NCBI RefSeq assembly: GCF_014495685.1 | Contig: NZ_JACTVI010000043.1 | Coordinates: 1 to 64,000 of the forward strand | Length of the DNA: 64,000 nucleotides | Reading direction: 5' to 3' | From: Streptomyces sp. TRM68367 | GTDB taxonomy: Bacteria; Actinomycetota; Actinomycetes; Streptomycetales; Streptomycetaceae | Shown here: positions 7,001 to 15,705 of the stretch, one piece after another | Numbering within the stretch: the stretch's first letter is position 1 | Layout of the letters: the number at the start of each line of letters is the position of its first letter | Made by a program: the position numbers and the translations under genes | The notes under the pieces: model-generated | Database searches by the model: none | The model's input: the letters and a program-made list of their open reading frames with translations, nothing else | Told to the model about the DNA's origin: nothing

Positions 7001-7984
7001 GTGAAGTACCGCACCATCGGCACCGACCCGGCCACCCGCCGCGAGGTGAGCGTGCTCGCGCTCGGCGCGATGCTCTTCGGCTCGCGGACGGACGAGCAGA
7101 CCTCCTTCGCCGTCCTCGACCGCTATGTCGAGGCGGGCGGCACCTTCATCGACACGTCTGACAACTACGCCTTCTGGGAGGACGGCGGCCAGGGCGGCCA
7201 GAGCGAGAACCTGCTCGGCCGCTGGCGCCGCAGCCGCGGCATCGGCGACGAGATCGTCCTCGCCACCAAGCTCGGCGCCCGCCCCCTGGCCCCCGGCACC
7301 AGCTACGTCGACAACCCCGAGGGCCTGTCGGCGAAGGTGATCCGCGAGTCCGCCGAACGCAGCCGGGAACGCCTCGGCGTGGACAAGCTCGACCTGCTGT
7401 ACGCCCACATCGACGACCCGACCGTGCCCCAGCAGGAGACCGTCGAGGGCTTCGCGGCCCTCGTCGCGGAGGGCACGGTCGGCCTGCTCGGCGTGAGCAA
7501 CCAGGCCACCTGGCGCGTGGAGCGCGCCCGCGCCCTGGCCGGCACTGCCGGGCTGCCCGGCTACGAGGTGCTCCAGTACGAGCACACGTATCTGCGCCCC
7601 CGCACCGACCTGCCCAGCGACCTGTTCCCCGACGGCAGCCTCGGCGCGGCCGGCCCCGACCTGCTCGGCTACCTGCGGGCCGAGCCCGGCCTGACCCTGG
7701 TCGCCTACTCACCCCTGCTCAAGGGCGCCTACGTACGACCGGACCGGCTGCCCACCGACTACGACCACCCCGGCACCCCCGCCCGCCTCGCCGCGCTGCG
7801 GGACGTGGCCCGTGAGACCGGCGCGACCGTCAACCAGGTGGTGCTGGCCTGGCTGATCGGCGGCGAACTGCCGGTCATCCCGCTCGTCGGCGTCTCGTCG
7901 GTGGTGCAATTGGAGGAGAACCTTTCCGCCGTCGACCTCGAACTGACACCGGAACAGCGGGCCCGGCTGGACGCGGCGCACTGA
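7001..7984 (+). CDS. Aldo/keto reductase
   Basis: This 327-residue NADPH-dependent (alpha/beta)8-barrel oxidoreductase reduces carbonyl groups. The catalytic Asp-Tyr pair lies in GGTFIDTSDNYAFWEDGGQG, the Lys in VLATKLGARP, and the His in KLDLLYAHIDDPTVP. The C-terminal TVNQVVLAWLIGGELPVIPL and SSVVQLEENLSAVDLELT provide the cofactor-binding end. It starts at GTG 7001, with AGGAAG five bases upstream. A MerR-like promoter and a leader hairpin precede it, so it is probably induced by a stress or metabolite signal. The DUF427 gene follows 52 nt downstream in the same direction and may share the transcript. Confidence 0.9.
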   Translation: MKYRTIGTDPATRREVSVLALGAMLFGSRTDEQTSFAVLDRYVEAGGTFIDTSDNYAFWEDGGQGGQSENLLGRWRRSRGIGDEIVLATKLGARPLAPGTSYVDNPEGLSAKVIRESAERSRERLGVDKLDLLYAHIDDPTVPQQETVEGFAALVAEGTVGLLGVSNQATWRVERARALAGTAGLPGYEVLQYEHTYLRPRTDLPSDLFPDGSLGAAGPDLLGYLRAEPGLTLVAYSPLLKGAYVRPDRLPTDYDHPGTPARLAALRDVARETGATVNQVVLAWLIGGELPVIPLVGVSSVVQLEENLSAVDLELTPEQRARLDAAH

Positions 7985-8036
7985 ACCCGCCGCGCGCCCG
8001 GCCGACGGCCCGCGACCCCGGGGAGAGAAGGGGCCC

Positions 8037-8855
8037 ATGCCCGCACACCCAGCCGCCCGGTCCATCCGCACCACCCCCGAGGGGCTCCTGTGGGAGCCCA
8101 GCGAGCGCTGGGTGCGCGGCCGCAAGGGCGACATCACCGTCGTCGACAGCCGCCACCCGGTCCTCGTCTGGGAGCCGGCCTTCCCGGTACCGATGTACGC
8201 CTTCCCGCGTGAGGAGGTCCGCACGGATCTCCTCCGCCCGGCGCACCACCCGGCCATGGGCACCCACACCGGCTCCCGGATCTTCTACGACCTCCACGCC
8301 GACGGCGAGGTGCGGGAGAACGCGGCCTGGACGTTCCCCGCCGACGACCTGGCCGGACACATCGCCTTCGAGTGGTTCCGGCGCACCGACACCGGCCTCG
8401 ACCGCTGGTTCGAGGAGGAGGAAGAGATCTTCGTCCACCCCCGTGACCCGCACAAGCGGGTCGACGCGCTGCCCAGCAGCCGCCACGTGCAGGTCGAGAT
8501 CGACGGCACGGTCGTAGCCGACACCCACCGCCCGGTCCTGCTCTTCGAGACCGCCCTGCCGACCCGCTACTACATCCCGCGCGAGGACGTCCGCCTCGAC
8601 CTGTTCGAGCCCGCCGACCACAGCACCGGCTGCCCGTACAAGGGCACGGCCCGCTACTGGTCCTGGCGGGGAAACCCCGACGTACCGCCCCACATCCTCT
8701 GGAGCTACCCGGCCCCCCTGCCACCCGCGGCCGCCGTCAAGGACCTCCTCGCCTTCTACAACGAGGCGGTCGACATCACCGTGGACGGCGAACCCCTGGA
8801 ACGCCCGGTGACGCATTTCAGCGAGGCGCTGTCCCGCCGACCTCCGTCCTCGTGA
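8037..8855 (+). CDS. Tandem DUF427 domain protein
   Basis: This 272-residue cytosolic protein is built of two DUF427 repeats, at about residues 30-125 and 140-240. Each repeat has the sequence R-H-P-V-L-x-W/F-E-x-A-F/L-P-x-x-Y-Y/F-x-P-R-E-D/E-V-R-x-D-L: the first reads SRHPVLVWEPAFPVPMYAFP, the second THRPVLLFETALPTRYYIPR. Each also ends in a W-x-Y-P segment. DUF427 is widespread in actinobacteria and fungi and its activity is not established. The start is ATG 8037, behind GAGAGAAGGGG. Its 3' end overlaps the convergent tetR gene by 38 nt, so the two messages can pair. Confidence 0.85.
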   Translation: MPAHPAARSIRTTPEGLLWEPSERWVRGRKGDITVVDSRHPVLVWEPAFPVPMYAFPREEVRTDLLRPAHHPAMGTHTGSRIFYDLHADGEVRENAAWTFPADDLAGHIAFEWFRRTDTGLDRWFEEEEEIFVHPRDPHKRVDALPSSRHVQVEIDGTVVADTHRPVLLFETALPTRYYIPREDVRLDLFEPADHSTGCPYKGTARYWSWRGNPDVPPHILWSYPAPLPPAAAVKDLLAFYNEAVDITVDGEPLERPVTHFSEALSRRPPSS

Positions 8856-9564
8856 ACCGGTCGAGCAGCGCGTCCAGCCCGGCCGCCAGCCCCTCCGGCC
8901 CGCCCCGGTCGGCGAGCGTGGCGGCGGTCTCCCGGAGCGTGGGCAGTTCCTGCGCCGACAGCCGGTGCAGCCCGAGGCGGAAGGCGGGATCGGGCTCGTC
9001 CGGGTTGTCCACCATGGGCCGCAGCTCCACGGACACATAGCCGAGCAGCCAGGCGGTGTAGGCCCGGAAGACAGCACCACTGCGCACGTCGTCGAACCCG
9101 GCCTCCCGAAGCAGCGCGAGCACCCGCTCGTGATCCCGCAACACGGCGGTCGGCCGCCGGGCCAGCGGGACTGCCAGCATGCGGGTGGCGAGCAGCGGCA
9201 CCGCCCGGGGGTGCGCGAGGCACACGTCGTAGGTCGCCCGCGCCATGCGGTGCAGCCCGGCCCGCCACGCCGGTACCCCCGGCTCGGGACCGGGCTCCGC
9301 GGCGAGCCGGGCCTCCAGCTCGAGGTACAGGGCCTCGACGAGGCCGTCGAGGAGGGCGTCCTTGCTCGCGGCGTACCGGTAGAGCGCCATCGCCTCCACA
9401 CCGAGCTCGGTGCCGAGCCGGCGCATGCTCAGCGCCGACAGACCCTCCCGGTCCACCAGCTCGAGGGCACTGGCCAGCACTCGCTCCCGGCTCAGCCGTC
9501 CGTAACGGCCGCGGTCGCTGGCGCGCCGCGCCGGTGCGGCATCCTCGGCCGGGTCCTTCGCCAT
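8818..9564 (-). CDS. TetR/AcrR family transcriptional regulator, candidate regulator of the exopolysaccharide locus
   Basis: This 248-residue TetR-type repressor has its DNA-binding domain at about residues 20-70: LSRERVLASALELVDREGLS, then ALSMRRLGTELGVEAMALYR, the usual helix-turn-helix ending in Y-R-Y. The C-terminal ligand domain (ARATYDVCLAHPRAVPLLAT, VFRAYTAWLLGYVSVE) is of the TetR_C_1 type. I chose ATG 9564; an upstream in-frame start at 9633 would run almost into the operator. It is transcribed away from the first gene of the polysaccharide locus. The operator-like element at 9636-9659 lies between them and recurs at three further promoters of the locus. The regulatory assignment is inference from position. 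Confidence 0.88.
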   Translation of the reverse strand: MAKDPAEDAAPARRASDRGRYGRLSRERVLASALELVDREGLSALSMRRLGTELGVEAMALYRYAASKDALLDGLVEALYLELEARLAAEPGPEPGVPAWRAGLHRMARATYDVCLAHPRAVPLLATRMLAVPLARRPTAVLRDHERVLALLREAGFDDVRSGAVFRAYTAWLLGYVSVELRPMVDNPDEPDPAFRLGLHRLSAQELPTLRETAATLADRGGPEGLAAGLDALLDRFTRTEVGGTAPR

Positions 9565-9635
9565 GCCTCGTCTCCAGACGCTCGGTGCGTGCGGTGTTCC
9601 GTTCCTGTTGACTCTAGGCGGTCCGCAGCGCAATC

Positions 9636-9659
9636 TGTACGTATACGACGTAAATATAC
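9636..9659 (+). promoter_or_regulatory. Recurrent operator-like element, copy 1 (tetR / first polysaccharide gene)
   Basis: The core TACGACGTAAATATAC (9644-9659) is preceded by GTACG. The 24 nt 9636-9659 are identical to 27927-27950, and related sites occur at 22680-22703 and 48909-48935. The shared consensus is GTAC-N3-TACGACGTA. TACGACGTA is a palindrome around its central base. It lies between the divergent tetR gene and the DegT aminotransferase gene, about 70-95 nt from each start. Confidence 0.75.
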
Positions 9660-9749
9660 GCGATAAGGATGTCTCGAAGAGACAGCGGACGGCGTCATCG
9701 TTCCCGACGGAACGTTCCCCACGGAAGCCAGCACAGGGGGAGCACCCCC

Positions 9750-11843
9750 ATGACAGTTCACAGGTTGCGGTCCGGGCGGCAACCGGGCGGGCGCGGTCGG
9801 CCCCCCGCCCCCGACGGCGAGTCGCGTGTCGACGCCCCGGCGCCCGGCTCTGCGGGCGGTGGCGTGCCCTTCGCCCTCACCCGGATCAGCCCGGAGGCCC
9901 GCAGGGCGGCGCAGCGGGTGCTCGCTTCCGGGTGGGTGACCACCGGCCCGGAGACGGAACGCTTCGAGCACGAGTTCGCGGATTATGTCTCGGCCGCCCA
10001 CGCGGTCGCGGTGAGTTCCTGCACGGCGGCCCTGGAACTGGCGCTGCGGGCCCTGCGGCTGCCGGCCGGCGGTACCGTCCTGGTCCCGGCCGTGACCTTC
10101 TGCGGCGCGGCCCATGCCGTGCTGCACGCAGGGCTGCGACCCGTGCTCGTCGACGTGGACCCGCGCACCGGGATGCCGACGCCGGCCACGGTGGCCCGCG
10201 CGGCCCGGGCGTGCGGCTGCCCGCACGCGATGATGGTCCTGCACTACGCCGGGTCGCCGGCCCCGGTCGCCGAGCTGGCCGAAGCCGCGCACCTGCCCCT
10301 GACGCACGTGATCGAGGACGCCGCGCACGCCGTGGGCACGACGGTGGGCGACCGGCCCGTGGGCAGCCTGTCGCGGGCCACCTGCTTCAGCTTCTACGCC
10401 ACCAAGAACCTGCCCATCGGCGAGGGCGGCATGGTCACCACCGACGACGCCGAACTCGCCGGGCTGGTCCGCCGCGGTCGGCTGCACGGTATGTCCGCCG
10501 GCGCCTGGCGGCGCAATCTGCCCGGCGGCAGCTGGCGGTACACCGTCGAGGAGGCCGGTCTCAAGGCCAACATGACCGACGTACAGGCCGCCATCGGGCG
10601 GGCTCAGCTCCGGCACCTCGACGACTGGCAGCGGCGTCGGCACACCCTGGCCGCGCGCTACGAGGCGGCGCTTCGGACCGTGCCCGGACTCGACCGACTG
10701 GAGCCCGCCACCGCGGGGGTGCACGCCCGTCACCTCTGCGTGGTGCGGGTGCTCCGGGAGTACGGAACCGACCGTGACGAACTGATCGAACGCCTGGCGG
10801 CGCGCGGTATCGGCACCTCGGTCCACTTCATCCCGCTGCACCACATGCCGTACTTTCAGCGGGCCGCGCTCATCCCGCCGGGTGGCCTGCCGGGTGCTGA
10901 CACGCTGTTCCCGCAGCTGCTGTCCCTGCCTTTGCACCCGCACCTCACCGAGCGGGTCGTCGACCGCGTCTGCGGGGAGCTGGCCCGGCTCGGTCCACGG
11001 CGTCCCACCCCGCGGACGCGACGGGCGACCGGGCCGCGTACACGTGCCATCGGCAGCGGCGAGGCCGGGCAGGAGCTCGCCCGTGATCCGTCCCGCACCC
11101 CGCAGCTCGGGCTCGACTATGCCGGCTTCCTGGACGACGAAGACGACGATCCGGCCAGGCGCCGGGCCGGCGTCATCGGGCCGGCGTCAGGCGTCATAGG
11201 GGGCCCGCCCGCAATCGGCCGGCTCGACGGCACCGGGGCGGACGTGCCCGCGCACCGGATCGAGGCGGTGGTCGTCGCCGTCCCCGGCCCCGGTGCGGAT
11301 CGCTTCCGGCGGATGGCGCGCGCCGCGGAGGCCGCGGGGGCAGGCGTGCGGTACCGACCGTCGCTCATCGCCGCGCTCCGCCGCCACATGCGGGCCGGCG
11401 ACATGCGTTCCATGGACGTGGACGCGCTGTACCGGCTCCTGCTGGAGCTCCACGGCGACGCCCTGCACGCCGACGACGGGGTGATCTCGGACATCCGGGA
11501 CCGCCCCGGCATCGACCTGCCGCGGCCGGCCGCGCTCATCGTGCAGAACACCCCGCCCGGCACCGCGCTCGGCATGACCGTCGAGGAGGCCGTCGGCCTG
11601 CTCCCGGAGGTGGGGAGCATGGCCGAGGTCGGCGAGGTCTTCGTCCTGCACAGGAGCGGCCCCGTGCGGATCACGGACCTCCTCCGAGCGGACGCACGCA
11701 CCGTGCACCTGCCCGGCGTGGAACGCAACGACACCGGCGATGTCCGCCGCGTCCTCGCCGGACTCCTCGCGGGGTGCCCCACGTTCCCACTGGCTCGCCA
11801 CAGGCGTGCCGGGGCGGCCGATCCACACCTGGACGACTTCTGA
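9750..11843 (+). CDS. DegT/DnrJ/EryC1/StrS aminotransferase fused to a shortened CapD/WbpM-like module
   Basis: This 697-residue protein has two parts. Residues about 35-400 are a sugar aminotransferase (PLP, adds an amino group to a keto-sugar nucleotide). They include SSCTAALELALRALRL, the cofactor region VIEDAAHAVGTT, the Schiff-base Lys in FSFYATKNLPIGEGGM and the C-terminal GIGTSVHFIPLHHMPY. The rest resembles a polysaccharide epimerase of the CapD/WbpM type at its two ends only: AGFLDDEDDDPARRRAGVIG plus IEAVVVAVPGPGADRFRRMA at the front and MTVEEAVGLLPEVGSMAEVG plus EVFVLHRSGPVRITDLL at the back. The NAD-binding G-x-x-G-x-x-G and Tyr/Lys core are absent. I chose ATG 9750 behind a GGGGGAG stretch. 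It opens the polysaccharide operon. Confidence 0.85.
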   Translation: MTVHRLRSGRQPGGRGRPPAPDGESRVDAPAPGSAGGGVPFALTRISPEARRAAQRVLASGWVTTGPETERFEHEFADYVSAAHAVAVSSCTAALELALRALRLPAGGTVLVPAVTFCGAAHAVLHAGLRPVLVDVDPRTGMPTPATVARAARACGCPHAMMVLHYAGSPAPVAELAEAAHLPLTHVIEDAAHAVGTTVGDRPVGSLSRATCFSFYATKNLPIGEGGMVTTDDAELAGLVRRGRLHGMSAGAWRRNLPGGSWRYTVEEAGLKANMTDVQAAIGRAQLRHLDDWQRRRHTLAARYEAALRTVPGLDRLEPATAGVHARHLCVVRVLREYGTDRDELIERLAARGIGTSVHFIPLHHMPYFQRAALIPPGGLPGADTLFPQLLSLPLHPHLTERVVDRVCGELARLGPRRPTPRTRRATGPRTRAIGSGEAGQELARDPSRTPQLGLDYAGFLDDEDDDPARRRAGVIGPASGVIGGPPAIGRLDGTGADVPAHRIEAVVVAVPGPGADRFRRMARAAEAAGAGVRYRPSLIAALRRHMRAGDMRSMDVDALYRLLLELHGDALHADDGVISDIRDRPGIDLPRPAALIVQNTPPGTALGMTVEEAVGLLPEVGSMAEVGEVFVLHRSGPVRITDLLRADARTVHLPGVERNDTGDVRRVLAGLLAGCPTFPLARHRRAGAADPHLDDF

Positions 11844-12868
11844 TGTCCACGAACCACGAGTGGCCGCGCTGGGCGCCGAAAAAGAACGTCCGGCCGCGTC
11901 ACCGTCTGCGCAACCGCCTGCTGGTCGGTCTCGTGGTCGTCCTGCTCGCCGTGCTCGGGCTGGGGGGCGGCGGCCTGTGGTGGGCCACCGATCACTACGG
12001 CGACCAGGTCACCCGCATACCCCACGCCTTCCCGGACGGCCCGCGGCCCGAGCCCAGTGAGGGAACCACCTTCCTGCTGGCGGGTGTCGACAGCCGCTCC
12101 CGGAAGCCGACCACCGGAGACGACGCCGCGGCCCCTCTGTGGAAGGTAGGCGCCCAGCGCAGCGACACACTGATGCTGGTGCACCTCGGCCCCGGCGAGG
12201 ACGCGGCGTACACCGTGTCGATCCCGCGGGACAGCTGGGTGCCCATCCCGGGACACGGACACGCGAAGATCAACGCCGCGTTCTCCTGGGGTGGCCCTGC
12301 TCTCCTCGTCCAGACGGTAGAACGGCTCACCGATGTGCGGGTCGATCATTTCGCCGTCGTCGACTGGCACGGCTTCATGGCGCTCACCGACGCGGTCGGC
12401 GGCGTACCGATCACCGTGCGTGAGAGCTCCTACGACTCGGAGCAGCACAAGCACTTCACTGCGGGCACCCACACGATGAACGGCGAGGAGGCGCTCGCCT
12501 ACGTCCGGCAGCGCCACGGTCTGCCCGGCGGCGAGCTGGACCGGATCAAGCGGCAGCAGCAGTTCCTGCGGAGCCTGGTCGGCGAGATCGGCGCAGACGT
12601 GCGCATCACCGACCCGCTGGGGGTCTCCCGGATGCTCGACGCCCTCACCGCCGCCGTGAGCGTGGACGACCACCTGTCCAACGCCGACCTGCGCAACCTC
12701 GTCCTCGCCCTGCGTCACCTGAACGCCGCGGACGCCTCCTTCAGGACCGCGCCGATCGTCCGGTCGGACATGATCGACGGCCAGTACGCCCTGATCGTCG
12801 ACCGAAGCGGGCTGCGGACGCTCTGCCAGCGCATGGTGGCAGGACATTCCGCCGGCACCGGGAAGTGA
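11843..12868 (+). CDS. LytR-CpsA-Psr (LCP) family protein
   Basis: This 341-residue membrane-anchored LCP phosphotransferase is of the family that moves lipid-linked glycopolymers onto peptidoglycan. One transmembrane segment (about residues 24-47, LLVGLVVVLLAVLGLGGGGL) follows a basic cytosolic tail. The external catalytic domain shows TTFLLAGVDSRSR, RSDTLMLVHLGPGEDAAYTV, the SIPRDSWVPIPGHGHAKINA core whose Arg and Asp bind the pyrophosphate, and ALAYVRQRHGLPGGELDRIK with its conserved Arg residues. ATG 11843 overlaps the preceding TGA (TGATG), so translation is coupled to the aminotransferase gene. I infer that it anchors the product of this locus to the wall. Confidence 0.9.
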   Translation: MSTNHEWPRWAPKKNVRPRHRLRNRLLVGLVVVLLAVLGLGGGGLWWATDHYGDQVTRIPHAFPDGPRPEPSEGTTFLLAGVDSRSRKPTTGDDAAAPLWKVGAQRSDTLMLVHLGPGEDAAYTVSIPRDSWVPIPGHGHAKINAAFSWGGPALLVQTVERLTDVRVDHFAVVDWHGFMALTDAVGGVPITVRESSYDSEQHKHFTAGTHTMNGEEALAYVRQRHGLPGGELDRIKRQQQFLRSLVGEIGADVRITDPLGVSRMLDALTAAVSVDDHLSNADLRNLVLALRHLNAADASFRTAPIVRSDMIDGQYALIVDRSGLRTLCQRMVAGHSAGTGK

Positions 12869-15705
12869 GGCAGGACGTGCGCCCCAGCCACCACGTGCCG
12901 CGACTTCCCGGCCCGGCCGCCACGCCGCACCGCGCAGGGCATGGTGATCCCGCTGCCCCGCACGGCACCTCGTCCGCCGCTCCGGCACGGCGTCTCTTCT
13001 CGGGCATGGGCTTCAGCGCGCTGGCGCAGGTGGCTCCCCTGCTCACCAACCTGGCGCTGACGCCCTTCCTGATCCGCCAACTGGGGCTCGACCGATTCGG
13101 CGTGTGGTCACTGATCCTGGTCTTCCTGGCCACCCTCGCCGTGCTGGACGGCGGTGTCGGAGCCTCCCTGGCGCGCTTCTACGCCTACCACGGCGCCCGG
13201 GGCGACCGCGACGGCACCGGCCGGCTGGTCGTCGGGTCGCTGACGCTCTTCTTCGGGCTGGGCGCGCTCGTCACCGGGCTCAGCGTGCTGCTCGCTCCCG
13301 TCGTAGTGGCCGCGCTCGACGTACCGCCGCATCTCTCGCAGGAAGCCGAGCAACTGCTGCTGGCCCTCGGTCCTCTGCTCACCCTGGCCCTGGCCGCCCA
13401 CTCCGCCATCGCGCTGCTGCAGGCGAACGCCCGCTTCGGCTCTCTCGCGGTCGTCAGCGGGGGATCGTGTCTGCTCTACGCGGTGGCCGTGGTCACGGTG
13501 ATCGACAGCGGGCCGGACCTCCCGCTGCTCGCCCTGCTCACCACGGGCCGGTACCTGCTCGTCACGGTCGGCGGTCTTTCGGCCGGGGCGCGCCACGTCC
13601 GCATCCGCCGCCCCCTGCTGCCCCTGCCGGCCGAGCGCCGCGAGTTCGTCGGCTACGCGTCCCGTATGCAGTTGTCGGGGTTCACCGTCTTCCTCAACGG
13701 AGAGGTCGACGCCCTGGTGATCGCCGCGCTGCTCCCGGTGCGCTACGTGGGCATCTTCGCCGCCGGCTACCAGGCCGCGATCGCTCTGCGCAGCCTGCCG
13801 CTGTACGCCTTCCCACCGATCCTGACCAGGATGACCCAGGTCTACGCAGCGCATGAACTCCCAGGCGCGGTCCGGGAGTTCCACGCGCTGCAGCTCCGCT
13901 GGCTGCCGGCGGTGCTGACCTACGGGGCGGTGACGGCGGCGGCGGCGGGCCTGGCGGTCCAGGTGTGGCTGGGCCCCGAGCTGGCGCTCAGCGGAGCGGT
14001 GGCCGCCGTCCTGCTGGCCGGATACGCCGTACAGGTGGCCTTCACCGGGATGCGCACCTGCTTCGTCCGGGCCATCGGGCGCCCGGGGCTCGAGACCCGC
14101 TACTCCTGGTGCTCGACAGCGGTGAACCTCGCGCTCACCGTGCCGCTGACCATCGCCTTCGGAGTCGTCGGCGTCGTCCTGGCCACCTCGGTCGGGATCA
14201 TCGCGGGCTCCCTGTACTTCGTCGTCCTGTGCCGGCGACTGGCCGACCTGCGCGAACAGCACCTGCCGAAGCGATGGGTGCCGGCGACCGCGCTGGCCGT
14301 GACCACGGCCGTCCTCGGCGACGTCCTGGTGCTGCAGCTGGGGTGGCACGGTGCACTGCCGCTGCTGCTGGCCGGCCTCCCCGTGCTGGCAGGCCTCGCC
14401 CTCGCATGGCCGTTCATCGGCCGCGAACTCATCCAGGGCCCCCGCATCCGGGCGGAGTCCACGCCCGCGAAGGAAGGAGACATCATGACCGGACGGACCT
14501 CGCCAGGGCGTGGCGACGGGCGGTCTCGACGCGTCCTGATCGTGGCTCAGCTCGACGGGTACGCCAACAGCGTCAAACCCCTGGCCATCGAGCGGTTCCT
14601 GCGGGAACACGGCTACGACGTGGACCTGGTGGACACCAACTGCCTGGCGCGCGCGTCGACCGCTCGTGGCTCCCTCGGGCGGATGCTCCCGGGATCCGCG
14701 CGCCCCGGCAAGCTCGCCCTGTACGCGAACGACGTCGCCTCCAAGGTGCTCACCAGACGGTGGGGCTTCGGACGGCGCCACCTCTCGTACTACGTGCTGC
14801 TGACGGACCACCGGCTGCGCCGCCGCATCCTCAGGAGCGAACTGGCTCCGGACGACTTCGATCTCGTCATCTGCGAAACACCCTACGACGCGGGCGTGCT
14901 GACGAACCCCACGTCCGCCGCCACCCTCTACGACTGCCCCAACCCCTGGGCCGACGAGGTACTCAACGAGGGCCGGCTCACCGCGCGCCAGCACAGGAAG
15001 CTCCGGGACTGGGAAAGGGACTTCCTCGAGGGCATGGAGTACCTGTCGTTCAGCTGGGAGACCTACGGCCGGTACGCGCAGGCGAACTACGGCATCAGCG
15101 GCGACAACTTCGTCCAGCTCAACTGGGGCTGCACACCGTCCGCCGAGCGGGCGGGGTTCGACCGTCCGCCCCGCGTGGCCTACCTCGGTTCGCTCAGCGG
15201 GCAGTTCATCAACCTCCCGCTGCTGTCCCGGCTGAGCCGGCTCTATCCGTACATCGATGTGTACGGCGGGCCGCCGCCGGATCCGTCCCTGGGACTCAAC
15301 TACCGCGGCTACGCCTCTGCCGAGGTTCTGCGCGAGTACCAGTTCGGGCTGATCACCTGCACTCAAGACGCGCTCCGCGAAGAAGGCTTCTCTGCCAAGC
15401 ACCTGCACTACCTCGCGTACGGGCTGCCCGTCCTCGTTCCGGCCTGGCGGCGCCACCTCGATCTGCTGCGCGGATCGGTGCCCTACACCGAGGAGGACTT
15501 CACCGCCCGCATCGACGACCTGAGCGACGAGGCACGGTGGCAGTCGGCCAGCGACGAGGCGTACGAGCAGGCCCGGAGGCTGGACTGGAACCGGACGCTG
15601 GAGCCGCTGCGGCGGCTGCTGGACGGTTCGCCGGCGCATCCCGGGGCGGAAGCTCTGCCGGACCAGCGATACGCGCCCTCCGGCGGGACAGGTCGTGCGC
15701 CATGA
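12865..15705 (+). CDS. Wzx-like polysaccharide flippase fused in frame to a glycosyltransferase
   Basis: This single 946-residue frame codes for two proteins' worth of sequence. Residues about 45-535 are a multi-pass flippase of the polysaccharide-export (MATE-like) superfamily, with FSALAQVAPLLTNLALTPFL and LNGEVDALVIAALLPVRYVG. Residues 541-946 are a GT-B type glycosyltransferase, starting SRRVLIVAQLDGYANSVKPL and containing a nucleotide-sugar region around EEGFSAKHLHYLAYGLPVLV. No stop codon separates them. An ATG at 14485, behind a strong AAGGAAGGAG ribosome binding site, sits exactly at the junction, so the transferase may also be made separately. The GTG start overlaps the LCP stop (GTGA). 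Confidence 0.85.
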   Translation: MRQDVRPSHHVPRLPGPAATPHRAGHGDPAAPHGTSSAAPARRLFSGMGFSALAQVAPLLTNLALTPFLIRQLGLDRFGVWSLILVFLATLAVLDGGVGASLARFYAYHGARGDRDGTGRLVVGSLTLFFGLGALVTGLSVLLAPVVVAALDVPPHLSQEAEQLLLALGPLLTLALAAHSAIALLQANARFGSLAVVSGGSCLLYAVAVVTVIDSGPDLPLLALLTTGRYLLVTVGGLSAGARHVRIRRPLLPLPAERREFVGYASRMQLSGFTVFLNGEVDALVIAALLPVRYVGIFAAGYQAAIALRSLPLYAFPPILTRMTQVYAAHELPGAVREFHALQLRWLPAVLTYGAVTAAAAGLAVQVWLGPELALSGAVAAVLLAGYAVQVAFTGMRTCFVRAIGRPGLETRYSWCSTAVNLALTVPLTIAFGVVGVVLATSVGIIAGSLYFVVLCRRLADLREQHLPKRWVPATALAVTTAVLGDVLVLQLGWHGALPLLLAGLPVLAGLALAWPFIGRELIQGPRIRAESTPAKEGDIMTGRTSPGRGDGRSRRVLIVAQLDGYANSVKPLAIERFLREHGYDVDLVDTNCLARASTARGSLGRMLPGSARPGKLALYANDVASKVLTRRWGFGRRHLSYYVLLTDHRLRRRILRSELAPDDFDLVICETPYDAGVLTNPTSAATLYDCPNPWADEVLNEGRLTARQHRKLRDWERDFLEGMEYLSFSWETYGRYAQANYGISGDNFVQLNWGCTPSAERAGFDRPPRVAYLGSLSGQFINLPLLSRLSRLYPYIDVYGGPPPDPSLGLNYRGYASAEVLREYQFGLITCTQDALREEGFSAKHLHYLAYGLPVLVPAWRRHLDLLRGSVPYTEEDFTARIDDLSDEARWQSASDEAYEQARRLDWNRTLEPLRRLLDGSPAHPGAEALPDQRYAPSGGTGRAP
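14485..15705 (+). other. Possible separate translation of the glycosyltransferase half (internal start)
   Basis: ATG 14485 is codon 541 of the fused frame and sits 4 nt behind AAGGAAGGAG (14471-14480), the best ribosome binding site in this operon. Translation from here would give a free 406-residue glycosyltransferase. Either an ancestral stop of the flippase gene was lost or the arrangement is an adaptive fusion; the sequence shows only the missing stop. Confidence 0.55.

Noticed and set aside
9492..10943. 483-codon minus-strand frame opposite the aminotransferase gene
   Set aside because: Shadow of the aminotransferase gene. It would include the 5' region of tetR in the wrong frame.
13108..15639. 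Long open frame (843 codons) on the minus strand opposite the flippase-glycosyltransferase gene
   Set aside because: It lies entirely antisense to a clear gene, has low-complexity composition typical of frames created by high third-position GC, and matches no family.
14485..15705. Calling the glycosyltransferase half a fully separate gene
   Set aside because: The reading frame is continuous from 12865 without a stop, so I list one fused gene and record the internal start separately.
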